NCBI GenBank assembly: GCA_028714615.1
Contig: JAQTMA010000188.1
Coordinates: 1,667-7,979 of the forward strand
Reading direction: 5' to 3'
DNA from: Anaerolineaceae bacterium
Lineage (GTDB): Bacteria > Chloroflexota > Anaerolineae > Anaerolineales > Anaerolineaceae
DNA: 6,313 bases
Below are positions 1 to 5,789 of the stretch, in pieces. Under the pieces are notes generated by a model. That model was not told the DNA's origin. It saw only the letters and a program-made list of their open reading frames with translations, and did not search any database. Position numbers and translations under genes: made by a program. Numbering within the stretch: position 1 is the stretch's first letter; every line of letters begins with the position of its first letter.

Positions 1-527
1 CGGATCGATCCGTTTTGGATGGACACCCGCTCGACCAGCAGATCGCCGCTAGACCGGATTCCACAGCCGTTGAGATCGAGGTCTTGAATGGAAATCCGTT
101 CAAGCGCCCCGGCCTCGATGGCTGCTTCACCGCTTTCCCAAAGGCAGGCCACCTTTAAGGTTGTGGGATTGGCTGTTTTGTTGGATTCTTCCCAGTTGGT
201 GGAGGTATATCCACCGCGCAGGGTAAGGCCAATCTGAATCTCAGCAATGGGCGTATCCGGGATGCTATATTCACCGGCAGCCAGGCGCACCTCATTCCCG
301 GATGTTGATCGATCCACCGCATACTGGATAGTGCGACAGGGCTGGCGATTGTTGGTACAATCCCCGCTGTCACTTCCTCCCGGGGATACATAACGAATCG
401 TATTTGTCTGCCCGGCGGCTTCTCTTAAACCGAATACCATGAATCCCGCGAATGTCGTCGCGCTCGCCTGGCTCGGGCTGTTGAGCAGTATTGCGATTAA
501 AAAGAATAAGCCTAGTTTGACCCTCAT
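1..527 (-). CDS. Secreted right-handed beta-helix protein, N-terminal part (runs off left edge)
   Basis: The frame is open from the ATG at 527 to the window edge (175 codons). The start is supported by a purine-rich ribosome site, GAGGAGTGAGGAG, directly upstream. Residues 1-23 form a signal peptide: basic MRVK, hydrophobic core at about 5-16, and an A-x-A cleavage site (A21-S-A23). The mature part contains YVSPGGSDSGDC (46-57) and CRTIQYAVD (64-72), then short repeating turns ending in 'GLTLRGGY', 'ISIQDLDLNGCGI' and 'LLVERVSIQNGSI'. This pattern is typical of large exported pectate-lyase-like parallel beta-helix proteins, common in Chloroflexota. They usually act outside the cell or on its surface and often carry a C-terminal anchor, which here would lie beyond the left edge. 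Substrate or ligand cannot be told. The gene is separated from the efflux operon on its right by a terminator and a 214-base gap, so it is probably transcribed on its own. Confidence 0.85.
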   Translation of the reverse strand, partial: MRVKLGLFFLIAILLNSPSQASATTFAGFMVFGLREAAGQTNTIRYVSPGGSDSGDCTNNRQPCRTIQYAVDRSTSGNEVRLAAGEYSIPDTPIAEIQIGLTLRGGYTSTNWEESNKTANPTTLKVACLWESGEAAIEAGALERISIQDLDLNGCGIRSSGDLLVERVSIQNGSI

Positions 528-639
528 CTCCTCACTCCTCGCCTATCCGGTTTCTGCAACTTCTGCGTAGAAGTACCGGCATACGCCCATCACCACACAG
601 CCGTTCCCGCGTATACGTGGCGACGCAGGAATGCAAGAC

Positions 640-695
640 AACCGTTTTGAAAGATCGCGTCGCATCTTCACTGCGATGACTGTATCAAAACGGTT
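640..695. other. Long imperfect hairpin between the beta-helix gene and the efflux operon
   Basis: An 11-bp perfect inverted repeat, AACCGTTTTGA (640-650) and TCAAAACGGTT (685-695), encloses a second small stem (658-664 with 672-678, including one G-T pair). Neither strand has a T-run after it, so it is not an obvious terminator. Next to it the octamer TTGCCAAA occurs twice (695-702 and 706-713), 11 bp apart, about one helical turn. The hairpin lies about 110 bases upstream of the beta-helix start and could be a regulatory site or leader structure. The rest of 528-741 holds no gene and no convincing promoter. A small inverted repeat, ACTTCT-GCGT-AGAAGT, occurs at 559-574. Confidence 0.45.
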
Positions 696-741
696 TGCCA
701 AACCATTGCCAAAATCGAGGAGGTCGGTGGGTTTATACGAA

Positions 742-784
742 GAAAGGCCGGTGAGAGAGACAGAACTGTTCTCACCGGCCTTTC
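742..784 (-). terminator. Intrinsic terminator ending the tetR-smr operon
   Basis: A perfect 14-bp inverted repeat, GAAAGGCCGGTGAG (742-755) with CTCACCGGCCTTTC (771-784), encloses a 15-base loop. On the minus strand it begins 23 bases after the stop codon at 808 and is followed by a moderately T-rich CTTTCTTCG. It therefore fits the end of the four-gene operon and insulates the beta-helix gene downstream. The plus-strand reading has no T-tract and no upstream gene to serve. Confidence 0.75.
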
Positions 785-807
785 AACTATACCTCATCTT
801 CTGCCCT

Positions 808-1509
808 TTACCAGAAGGGGTGCTCCCGCATCGGCATCAGCTTCGGTGGGATCATGTTCAATCCTTGTAGAAGCAGTCCCCACACAATCGAAGTGACCAG
901 CGTGAGGAGGAACAGTCCCCCCCACGCCAGGAGATACTTGAACCATCCGTCACGCACCGCGGTGAAGCTGTCGCGTACCAGAAAGAAGGCCAAAGCCATG
1001 GTCGAACCGTAAGCAACGGCGACGAACAGCCAGAGCCCTACCCCTAACGGAAACTGGGCCAAACCAGCCAGGAATACTTTCCCCTGTTGCTCAAGCAGGA
1101 CGCCATACAACCCGGTGGTGAGGAATACTTGCAATACGGTGAAGTGGTACCTGCGCAGGATGAGCCACCAGGTGAGCCACCAGGCTGCATAGATGCCGAT
1201 GCTGATCATCAAATCGGGAATCAATTGTGGGTGGAGCAGGATAGGGGCTGGCGCATTTTTTAGATAGTTATCCAGCCATGCGCCGGTTTCCAAAATCGTC
1301 GTCGAAAGCATTGTCGCGAGTAGCAACCGCACCGCCGGCGTACCGATCTGGGGCAGACGCCAGCCGCACAAGTATGTCAATACAAAGAGAGGGTACGGCA
1401 GCAACACAGGCGAGTTGATACTGCCCAATAATACTATCACCCCGCTGAAGGCAAAAAGCGCTTTCAGTTTCTTTGACATACTCTCGCTACGGGTCGGGGA
1501 CGATTGCAT
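808..1509 (-). CDS. Polytopic membrane protein of unknown function
   Basis: The product is 233 residues and strongly hydrophobic, with about six membrane segments at roughly 17-45, 60-79, 96-118, 124-139, 147-178 and 189-214. A W-rich stretch (AAWWLTWWLILRR) ends the third. I do not recognise the family and see no catalytic motif. The start is uncertain. The ATG at 1509 has only a distant AAAGG, while a second in-frame ATG at 1479 (MSKKLKALFAF...) gives a more typical membrane-protein N-terminus but has a weak, too-close GAGAG. The gene is the last of the efflux operon, 21 bases after the preceding stop, and is followed by the terminator at 742-784. It is probably co-expressed with the SMR transporter and controlled by the same repressor. 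A role in envelope stress or drug tolerance would be inference from position only. Confidence 0.75.
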   Translation of the reverse strand: MQSSPTRSESMSKKLKALFAFSGVIVLLGSINSPVLLPYPLFVLTYLCGWRLPQIGTPAVRLLLATMLSTTILETGAWLDNYLKNAPAPILLHPQLIPDLMISIGIYAAWWLTWWLILRRYHFTVLQVFLTTGLYGVLLEQQGKVFLAGLAQFPLGVGLWLFVAVAYGSTMALAFFLVRDSFTAVRDGWFKYLLAWGGLFLLTLVTSIVWGLLLQGLNMIPPKLMPMREHPFW

Positions 1510-1530
1510 CGATAGGGCTGAATGCGCCTT

Positions 1531-1962
1531 TCACGTGGTTGTTCTAGATGCTTGATGGATTATACCTTGGTTTAACTTCCAACCGTGGAAAATCAATAAA
1601 GAACCTGCGGTCAGACAATAGATCTTGACCGCAATTTCGATCATTTCATCCGGGGTGAGATGAAAAAGCAAGCCCGTGTTGACGCCATAGGTAAACGCGT
1701 ATAGACCGAGAAATATCAGGCTTGCTCCGGTGAGCGGCGCTGACAGGGCAACGAGTGGATGCCCTTTCGTAGCGAATATGGCAGACAGAATGGCGCATAC
1801 AAATATCCAACTATCTGCAATGGGGAAGGATAAAAACCAGGTTTTGTAACCCGGCACGAGTTCTTCGACCGGGAATATGCCTGTAAAGACGCTGGCCCAA
1901 TACAGAATACCGGCTAACGCGGTAAATACCGAAAGCCCAATAACAATATTCTTCGAGTTCAT
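1531..1962 (-). CDS. Four-span membrane protein of unknown function
   Basis: The product has 143 residues when started at the ATG at 1962. The TTG just upstream (1965) is less likely because AGAAGGAGA sits 7 bases before the ATG. Hydrophobic segments lie at about 6-28, 48-66, 71-95 and 110-128. The loop between the first two carries GYKTWFLSFPIADSWIF, which looks conserved in style, and the C-terminal tail is short and polar. It is unrelated to the SMR protein next door: the EVxxTxxLK and AYAIWSGVG motifs are missing, so this is not the partner of a paired SMR transporter. The gene starts 13 bases after the smr stop, with its ribosome site between them, which indicates co-transcription. Function is unknown. 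Confidence 0.8.
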   Translation of the reverse strand: MNSKNIVIGLSVFTALAGILYWASVFTGIFPVEELVPGYKTWFLSFPIADSWIFVCAILSAIFATKGHPLVALSAPLTGASLIFLGLYAFTYGVNTGLLFHLTPDEMIEIAVKIYCLTAGSLLIFHGWKLNQGIIHQASRTTT

Positions 1963-1975
1963 CAAAGTTCTCCTT

Positions 1976-2308
1976 CTAATGTGCAGTTGTTTTTAATGAC
2001 AGGTTGATCACGAAGACACCGCAAATAATCAGAAAAATACCGAGACCCCGCATCCAATCGATCGGCTCACGCCACAAGACCGCCCCTATGATCACGGTGA
2101 GCACGATGCCAACACCCGACCAGATCGCATAAGCCAGGCCAATCGGGATCACTTTTAAGCTGATCGACAATAGATAAAAAGATGCGCCGTATCCGAGTGC
2201 TACGAAGATACTGGGGACCAGTTTGGTAAAGCCGTGCGCATATTTTAGCGCAGTGGTGGCGAAAACTTCACTGAGAATGGCTACGACAAAGATGACTGCG
2301 GTTTTCAT
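1976..2308 (-). CDS. Small multidrug resistance (SMR) efflux transporter, EmrE/Qac type
   Basis: At 110 residues with four membrane spans, this has the standard SMR length. These transporters work as antiparallel dimers in the inner membrane and exchange protons for cationic, often quaternary-ammonium, compounds. The proton/drug-binding glutamate is present at E14 in SEVFATTALK, and Y40, Y60 and W63 match the EmrE binding-site positions. The signature GLAYAIWSGVGIVL (57-70) and the ending GVFVINLS are typical. AYAIWSGVG favours the multidrug Qac subtype over the guanidinium-exporting Gdx/SugE subtype. The ATG follows the tetR stop with one base between them (TGA-G-ATG), and AAGG inside the end of tetR can serve as ribosome site, so translation is probably coupled. 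Expression should follow the repressor at the operator 2861-2888. Confidence 0.95.
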   Translation of the reverse strand: MKTAVIFVVAILSEVFATTALKYAHGFTKLVPSIFVALGYGASFYLLSISLKVIPIGLAYAIWSGVGIVLTVIIGAVLWREPIDWMRGLGIFLIICGVFVINLSLKTTAH

Positions 2309-2309
2309 C

Positions 2310-2855
2310 TCAGTCTGCCTTTTTCACCATTAAAAGTAACCGGTGCAACATCTTCTCGCGCATTGCGGGGGAGGGGGGGGCAAAAACCAACAAGTCAGAA
2401 ATCCACAGGCCGTCCAGCGCCAGGCGGATGAGGGTTCCAATTTCCGGGGATGGGGCGGCAGCCGCGGCTCGATCCTGCCATTCGAGATAGCGCGCCTGTA
2501 AAGGCTTAAGCAAGTCGGGGTTATTAGCAATCGCGGCAGACAGGGCGCAAGAAATGCGATCTCTCTCGGGATTGGTTTCAAAGGACACGCGAATATACGC
2601 CGTCAGGTAATCTCCAGCGCTGTTCGACAACTCCTTCTCGATGGCAGCATCAACCCCGCCAATCAGGCGACTCACCATTCCTTCGATCAGTTTCTTCTTT
2701 GATGGATAGTGATAAAGCAGGCCGCCTTTGCTGATGCCTGCTGCCTGCGCCACGGCATCCAGGGTAAGCGCTTCCGCGCCCTTCTCCAGAATGACCCGGC
2801 TGGCGGCATTCAGAATTGCAATCTGTGTGGCCGAGGAGATGTCTTTTTGTCTCAT
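2310..2855 (-). CDS. TetR/AcrR-family repressor of the SMR operon
   Basis: This is a 181-residue dimeric repressor. The N-terminal DNA-binding domain spans about residues 9-57, with the helix-turn-helix at about 31-50 (TLDAVAQAAGISKGGLLYHY) followed by PSKKKLI, the usual end of the TetR domain. The helical C-terminal part (about 60-181) should bind an inducer, presumably a compound exported by the neighbouring SMR pump. The frame is open farther upstream to a TTG at 2891, but that codon is part of the -35 box and the intervening codons are the operator, so the ATG at 2855 is chosen. There is no Shine-Dalgarno: the predicted transcription start coincides with this ATG, which suggests a leaderless mRNA. 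The gene is first in the operon, one base ahead of smr, so the repressor controls itself and the pump together. Confidence 0.92.
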   Translation of the reverse strand: MRQKDISSATQIAILNAASRVILEKGAEALTLDAVAQAAGISKGGLLYHYPSKKKLIEGMVSRLIGGVDAAIEKELSNSAGDYLTAYIRVSFETNPERDRISCALSAAIANNPDLLKPLQARYLEWQDRAAAAAPSPEIGTLIRLALDGLWISDLLVFAPPSPAMREKMLHRLLLMVKKAD

Positions 2856-2860
2856 AACAA

Positions 2861-2888
2861 ACAGTATACCGTCCGGACGGTATACTGT
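2861..2888. promoter_or_regulatory. Perfect 28-bp palindromic TetR operator
   Basis: The half-site ACAGTATACCGTCC (2861-2874) is followed directly by its exact reverse complement (2875-2888), with no spacer and no mismatch. It covers the promoter spacer and the -10 box of the tetR operon, so binding would block RNA polymerase. Its length and TATA-ACCG-type layout resemble the 28-bp IR1 operator of QacR, which is bound by two dimers; whether that holds here is inference. Confidence 0.9.
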
Positions 2889-2891
2889 CAA
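2863..2891 (-). promoter_or_regulatory. Sigma-70 promoter of the tetR-smr operon
   Basis: On the minus strand a consensus -35 box TTGACA (2891-2886) is followed by exactly 17 bases and a -10 box TATACT (2868-2863), one mismatch from consensus. Seven bases (GTTTGTT) separate the -10 box from the tetR ATG, placing the expected start point at 2856-2855. Strong unrepressed activity and leaderless translation are expected. Confidence 0.85.
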
Positions 2892-2951
2892 GGGGTTGAT
2901 TTTTTACCCAGATGCGGGTGTTACTGGATAATCGCGGATTTCAGTGCTGGA

Positions 2952-2989
2952 AAGGCTGTTGTAACTCATGGATGCCATCACAAAGCCTT
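2952..2989. other. Hairpin between unit A and the tetR promoter
   Basis: AAGGCT (2952-2957) pairs with AGCCTT (2984-2989). The stem continues inward after a bulge with TTGT/ACAA and, after an internal loop, ATGG/CCAT around a three-base loop. It lies about 30 bases after the stop of the 89-residue gene and could end unit A transcripts, but there is no proper T-tract on either strand, so a terminator role is doubtful. Nothing else is seen in 2892-3019. Confidence 0.3.
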
Positions 2990-3019
2990 CTGGCACATAC
3001 AGCATTTTCTATTGTGTGT

Positions 3020-3289
3020 TTAGGGCCAGGTTTTTCCCAAGAGCAAGTTTCGTGATTTGTGATCCGCAACCAGGAGGATCAGTTCACTTTCATCGAGGCT
3101 GCTGTTCCACATTTTATGGATCCATGCCTCGCGTGCTCCCTTCGGCGCTTCAAGACCTCCGTTATGGAGCGGATACCAGGCCACATGGGTTGCAAGGACA
3201 TGGGCGATGATCATCTCCTTATTGCTCAGGGAAGCCCCACCCACATCCCTTTCCTCGTTCCGGTGAAAGATTCGACTCAACCATCCCAT
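3020..3289 (-). CDS. Small soluble protein of unknown function (89 aa)
   Basis: The ATG at 3289 has a good ribosome site, AAAGGA, six bases upstream. A second ATG five bases farther in is out of frame. The product is hydrophilic with no signal peptide or membrane span. It begins MGWLSRIFHRNEE, then has a helical, histidine- and tryptophan-containing middle (IIAHVLATHVAWYPLHNGG) and ends in LLLGKTWP. I do not recognise the family. The gene follows the propeller gene by 53 bases and is the last gene of unit A, so it probably shares that transcript. Overlapping plus-strand frames are judged shadows because they lack ribosome sites and run antisense to unit A. Confidence 0.7.
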   Translation of the reverse strand: MGWLSRIFHRNEERDVGGASLSNKEMIIAHVLATHVAWYPLHNGGLEAPKGAREAWIHKMWNSSLDESELILLVADHKSRNLLLGKTWP

Positions 3290-3342
3290 GGCTATTCCTT
3301 TCGACAGTCTATTGATGAGCGCCCAACGGCTGACTTATGGTT

Positions 3343-4767
3343 TCACTTCAATCCCAAAACAATCAGATCGCAGGTACCTCCGCTACCCGAGAAGACTACC
3401 AAACCGTCATTGACTGCTACCCCTGTGGATGCATCTCCCTCCGTCCCCAATGGGTAGCGGAAGAGTTGGCTACCATTTGCTTGATCCAGCGCATACATAT
3501 TGGTATCGGAAATGTAGTAAAGGATGCCGTTGGCGATGGTCGGCGTGAAAACACTCTTGATGCTTTTGTGATTCCATACGATCTTCCCAGTATTGGCTTC
3601 CAAAGCCAGCAATCCGTCATCCGTGGGAAGATAGACCAGATCTTTCTGCGTGTCACAGGCCAGGCGTCCGCTCTGACCCGGCACATTGATTTGCCAGGTA
3701 ATCCCGGGTTGATCCAGGGTGTGTGCAACCAGGAGCGTGGCTTTTCTGGAGCTGTCTTGATAGGTTTCAAGCAAATGGCTATTACATATTCCATACCAAC
3801 CCACTTCCCAGCTCAGATTCAACTCTTTGGGAATGTCGTATTGCAGGTCAAGCGCTTGAGTGGTTGGGTCCACCCTGACCATGTGCAGTCGTTTGGAATG
3901 CTCGATGGGGACGGCTGCCGGAACGTAGAGTTTATCGGCCATTAATGGTACGAACGATCCAACAAAGGTCATCTTTTCTTGTTCTTGCCTTTTATCGCCC
4001 AAGAACCATTTGATCTCACCTGTGCTCCGCTCTAAAGCATACAGGCGGCCATCCCCAAACATATCCTCGATGATATAAACAAGGCCGTTCTTTTCGTCGA
4101 CCGTCACCTGGGCTTCATTGTTGAAACCGGTTTTAAATTGCGTAGGGGCTTCCCAGATCTTTTGGCCGGTTTCCGCATTCACTGCATACAATTTGGCCGA
4201 AGCATCTGGCGTGACGTACAAGTAATAAATGATCCCGTCCGTAGAAACGACCGGGGGCGGCGCCCAACCATAGGCGTGCTCCCCAAAATGCCAGGACATA
4301 TTACCGGTAAAGGGATCCCCCGATTCGAGCTGGCCGCCGGCATAGGTGATGATGATGCGGCCATGGTAAAGTGCAGGGGTGCCACCGTAGACGGAAAATA
4401 CTGCATCATTGCAACCTAAGCCCCCAACTTGCTGCAGGCTGGCGACATTCTCCCTGGTAATGCGCGTCTCGTTCGGATTATATGAGGAGAACTGGCAATC
4501 CACCCCAAAATGCAGCCAGTTGTTTTGCCATTCCAGTGGATGGGGTGCAGCCGTTATCTGATTGGGGGTTGTTTGAATGGGCTCACTTGTTGCTGGATTG
4601 ATCGCATCAGTTGGGAAGGGTTCGGTGGCAGAAGGGAGTTTGGTGTTGACCGCTTCTGGAGTTCCGAAGGAAGGCGTCAGCCGGCATGCCAGAGAAATAC
4701 CCAATCCCACCATCAAAAACAGGAAGAAGCGCTGTGTTACCCTGGTTTTGGGATGGTCCGTAAACAT
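3343..4767 (-). CDS. Exported PQQ-type beta-propeller protein, probable lipoprotein
   Basis: The product is 474 residues. GAAGGAG lies six bases before the ATG at 4767. Residues 10-28 form a basic-hydrophobic export signal ending GISLAC28, an imperfect lipobox (S-L-A-C), so lipidation is likely but not certain. Residues 29-78 are a T/P/S-rich linker. The rest is a beta-propeller with PQQ-like repeats of the form LYAxxxxTGxxxW: 192-205 (KLYAVNAETGQKIW), 241-254 (RLYALERSTGEIKW), 385-398 (GLLALEANTGKIVW) and a weaker one at 423-436. Such repeats occur in PQQ dehydrogenases and in BamB-like scaffold proteins. The N-terminal catalytic part of a dehydrogenase is not evident, so a binding or scaffolding role outside the membrane is more likely. 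It starts 10 bases after the 91-residue gene, as part of unit A. Confidence 0.88.
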   Translation of the reverse strand: MFTDHPKTRVTQRFFLFLMVGLGISLACRLTPSFGTPEAVNTKLPSATEPFPTDAINPATSEPIQTTPNQITAAPHPLEWQNNWLHFGVDCQFSSYNPNETRITRENVASLQQVGGLGCNDAVFSVYGGTPALYHGRIIITYAGGQLESGDPFTGNMSWHFGEHAYGWAPPPVVSTDGIIYYLYVTPDASAKLYAVNAETGQKIWEAPTQFKTGFNNEAQVTVDEKNGLVYIIEDMFGDGRLYALERSTGEIKWFLGDKRQEQEKMTFVGSFVPLMADKLYVPAAVPIEHSKRLHMVRVDPTTQALDLQYDIPKELNLSWEVGWYGICNSHLLETYQDSSRKATLLVAHTLDQPGITWQINVPGQSGRLACDTQKDLVYLPTDDGLLALEANTGKIVWNHKSIKSVFTPTIANGILYYISDTNMYALDQANGSQLFRYPLGTEGDASTGVAVNDGLVVFSGSGGTCDLIVLGLK

Positions 4768-4777
4768 ATATTCTCCT

Positions 4778-5053
4778 TCACGATGCTTTGAAAACAGTGC
4801 CTTCTACGGCTTTCACAACATCATCTTTCGACACTTTGAAGCCTGAAGCTTCGAGAAAAGCGAGGAAGCAATCAGTACCTGATCCACTGTAACCGAATTT
4901 AAAAATGAAGTCGCTCGGCACTTCAAAGGTACCGTCACTAAAGACCAAAACGATTTTCCAGGGTGACTTCGATTCGCAACGTGCTTCACGCAATTCACCA
5001 AACCGTCTCGCAAGATCAGATGCAGCCTTGCGACCTTCTTCTTCATAGGCCAT
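4778..5053 (-). CDS. Small soluble protein of unknown function (91 aa)
   Basis: The ATG at 5053 has AGGAG seven bases upstream. The protein has a charged helical N-terminus (1-27), then a strand pair WKIVLVFSDGTFEVPSDFI (32-50) and a glycine-rich motif FGYSGSGTDCFLAFLEASGF (53-72) that looks like a conserved fold signature, followed by a short helix. It has no signal peptide or membrane span, so it is likely cytoplasmic. I cannot name the family. The stop lies 10 bases before the propeller gene, whose ribosome site overlaps the junction, so the two are almost certainly co-transcribed. The 152-base gap upstream holds two overlapping mini-ORFs and a candidate promoter. Confidence 0.8.
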   Translation of the reverse strand: MAYEEEGRKAASDLARRFGELREARCESKSPWKIVLVFSDGTFEVPSDFIFKFGYSGSGTDCFLAFLEASGFKVSKDDVVKAVEGTVFKAS

Positions 5054-5055
5054 GG

Positions 5056-5100
5056 TTATCTCCTAAACTGACTTTTCGCTAAAATAATTTTGACCTTCAT
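5056..5100 (-). CDS. Possible 14-residue leader peptide upstream of the 91-aa gene
   Basis: The peptide is MKVKIILAKSQFRR. GGAGG lies seven bases before its ATG, which is excellent spacing. The stop TAA (5058-5056) is two bases before the ATG of the 91-residue gene, and that gene's AGGAG lies in the last codons of this one, a layout typical of translational coupling. Its ATG also overlaps the stop of another mini-ORF (ATGA). Against it: GGAGGATAATCC could instead be a -10 box (GATAAT), in which case transcripts would start inside this ORF. Confidence 0.35.
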   Translation of the reverse strand: MKVKIILAKSQFRR

Positions 5101-5201
5101 GGATTATCCTCCAGCATACGGATCAAGCAAACCCCGTACATTTTCGAAATGCCGGCCTGTAAATCAGTCAACGAGGCGCCATGGCAGATGCCCGTCACCA
5201 T
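5097..5201 (-). CDS. Doubtful 34-residue ORF in the gap of unit A
   Basis: The ORF starts four bases after the stop of the 154-residue gene (TGA-ATTC-ATG) and ends in an ATGA overlap with the 14-residue ORF. It has no Shine-Dalgarno, so it could only be translated by reinitiation. The product begins MVTGICHGASLTDLQAG and ends in LIRMLEDNP. It has no recognised motif. It is listed because of its coupling geometry; it may be chance. Confidence 0.2.
   Translation of the reverse strand: MVTGICHGASLTDLQAGISKMYGVCLIRMLEDNP
5103..5130 (-). promoter_or_regulatory. Candidate internal promoter of unit A
   Basis: On the minus strand TTGCTT (5130-5125) is followed by 16 bases and GATAAT (5108-5103). 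It would start transcription near 5096 and give the 91-residue gene a leader of about 43 bases containing its own ribosome site. The -10 box overlaps the ribosome site of the mini-ORF, so both readings cannot be fully right for one transcript. Confidence 0.35.
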
Positions 5202-5205
5202 GAAT

Positions 5206-5670
5206 TCAGTTTGTTACATGCGACTTCCCGAAGGGATATGCAATTTGCTTGCGGGTGACGAAATAGGTTATGATGCCGATAATCAAACCGGTCGTGACAC
5301 TGATCGAATATCCTGGGACATTAATGTTATTCAAAAAAATACCGAAGGTGTTTGCGGCCAATATTACATATAAGCCGATATGGTTTTTGTAATATAGCAA
5401 GAAATACCCTACAACGGTTGCAGCCGAAAGCAACATCACCATGACGACGATACCGGCCAATCTGGAGTTCGTGAGGTTGTTCATTGGGGCACAGGTCGCG
5501 GCCAGATTACCTACGATCCAGAAAATGATCCAAGCCTTCGCGAAGCCGGCGACCGTCTTCTTCCGCTGATCAGGGACAGGCAACGGTTTACCCTCTTGAG
5601 CAGATGAAGAATCAGAGAAGGGTGGGGTCGATAGATCTTGACTCGACGAGGTTTCGCTTTTTATTTCCAT
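5206..5670 (-). CDS. Four-span membrane protein with Ser/Pro-rich N-terminus, unknown function
   Basis: The product has 154 residues. GGAGAGG lies just before the ATG at 5670. Residues 1-38 are polar and rich in Ser, Pro and Gln, ending in a basic cluster (QRKK, 35-38) that predicts a cytoplasmic N-terminus. Hydrophobic segments follow at about 44-62, 71-94, 98-113 and 121-138, then a basic tail (TRKQ). The loop after the first span contains CAPMNNLTNSRLAG. No transport or catalytic motif is visible and I do not know the family. It lies 119 bases after the 38-residue membrane-protein gene on the same strand. That gap contains only a weak, Shine-Dalgarno-less 32-codon ORF overlapping this start. 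Confidence 0.8.
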   Translation of the reverse strand: MEIKSETSSSQDLSTPPFSDSSSAQEGKPLPVPDQRKKTVAGFAKAWIIFWIVGNLAATCAPMNNLTNSRLAGIVVMVMLLSAATVVGYFLLYYKNHIGLYVILAANTFGIFLNNINVPGYSISVTTGLIIGIITYFVTRKQIAYPFGKSHVTN

Positions 5671-5789
5671 GGCGCCTCTCCAATCATTGGGTGTATCGTA
5701 GATGCAAATCGCATAAAACCGGGAATACTGCTGCAGCCCGCCTTCCCTTTCTTATACATGGGCGCCGCGCTTCCTGACTACCTGAATTA

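Noticed and set aside
155..391. Minus-strand open frame starting MYPREEV
   Set aside because: It is an out-of-frame shadow inside the beta-helix gene, whose own frame has a signal peptide and family motifs.
2856..2891. Upstream TTG start adding 12 residues to the TetR repressor
   Set aside because: The added codons coincide with the -35 box, the operator palindrome and the -10 box, so they would not be transcribed from this promoter.
3337..3945. Long plus-strand open frame (202 codons)
   Set aside because: It is antisense to the well-supported propeller gene, has no ribosome site and no recognisable protein features.
5173..5679. 12-bp inverted repeat GAGGCGCCATGG at 5173-5184 and 5668-5679 flanking the 154-aa gene, as possible mobile-element ends
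   Set aside because: One or two 12-base matches are expected by chance in a window this size, and there is no transposase or target duplication.
5721..5747. GGGAA/TTCCC hairpin followed by GGTTTT on the minus strand as a terminator after the 38-aa gene
   Set aside because: The stem is only five pairs around a 17-base loop and the T-run is interrupted; too weak to call.
5661..5759. 32-codon ORF (MYKKGKAGCSS...) overlapping the start of the 154-aa gene
   Set aside because: It has no proper ribosome site (only AGGA about 12 bases away) and no motif; the overlap alone is weak evidence.
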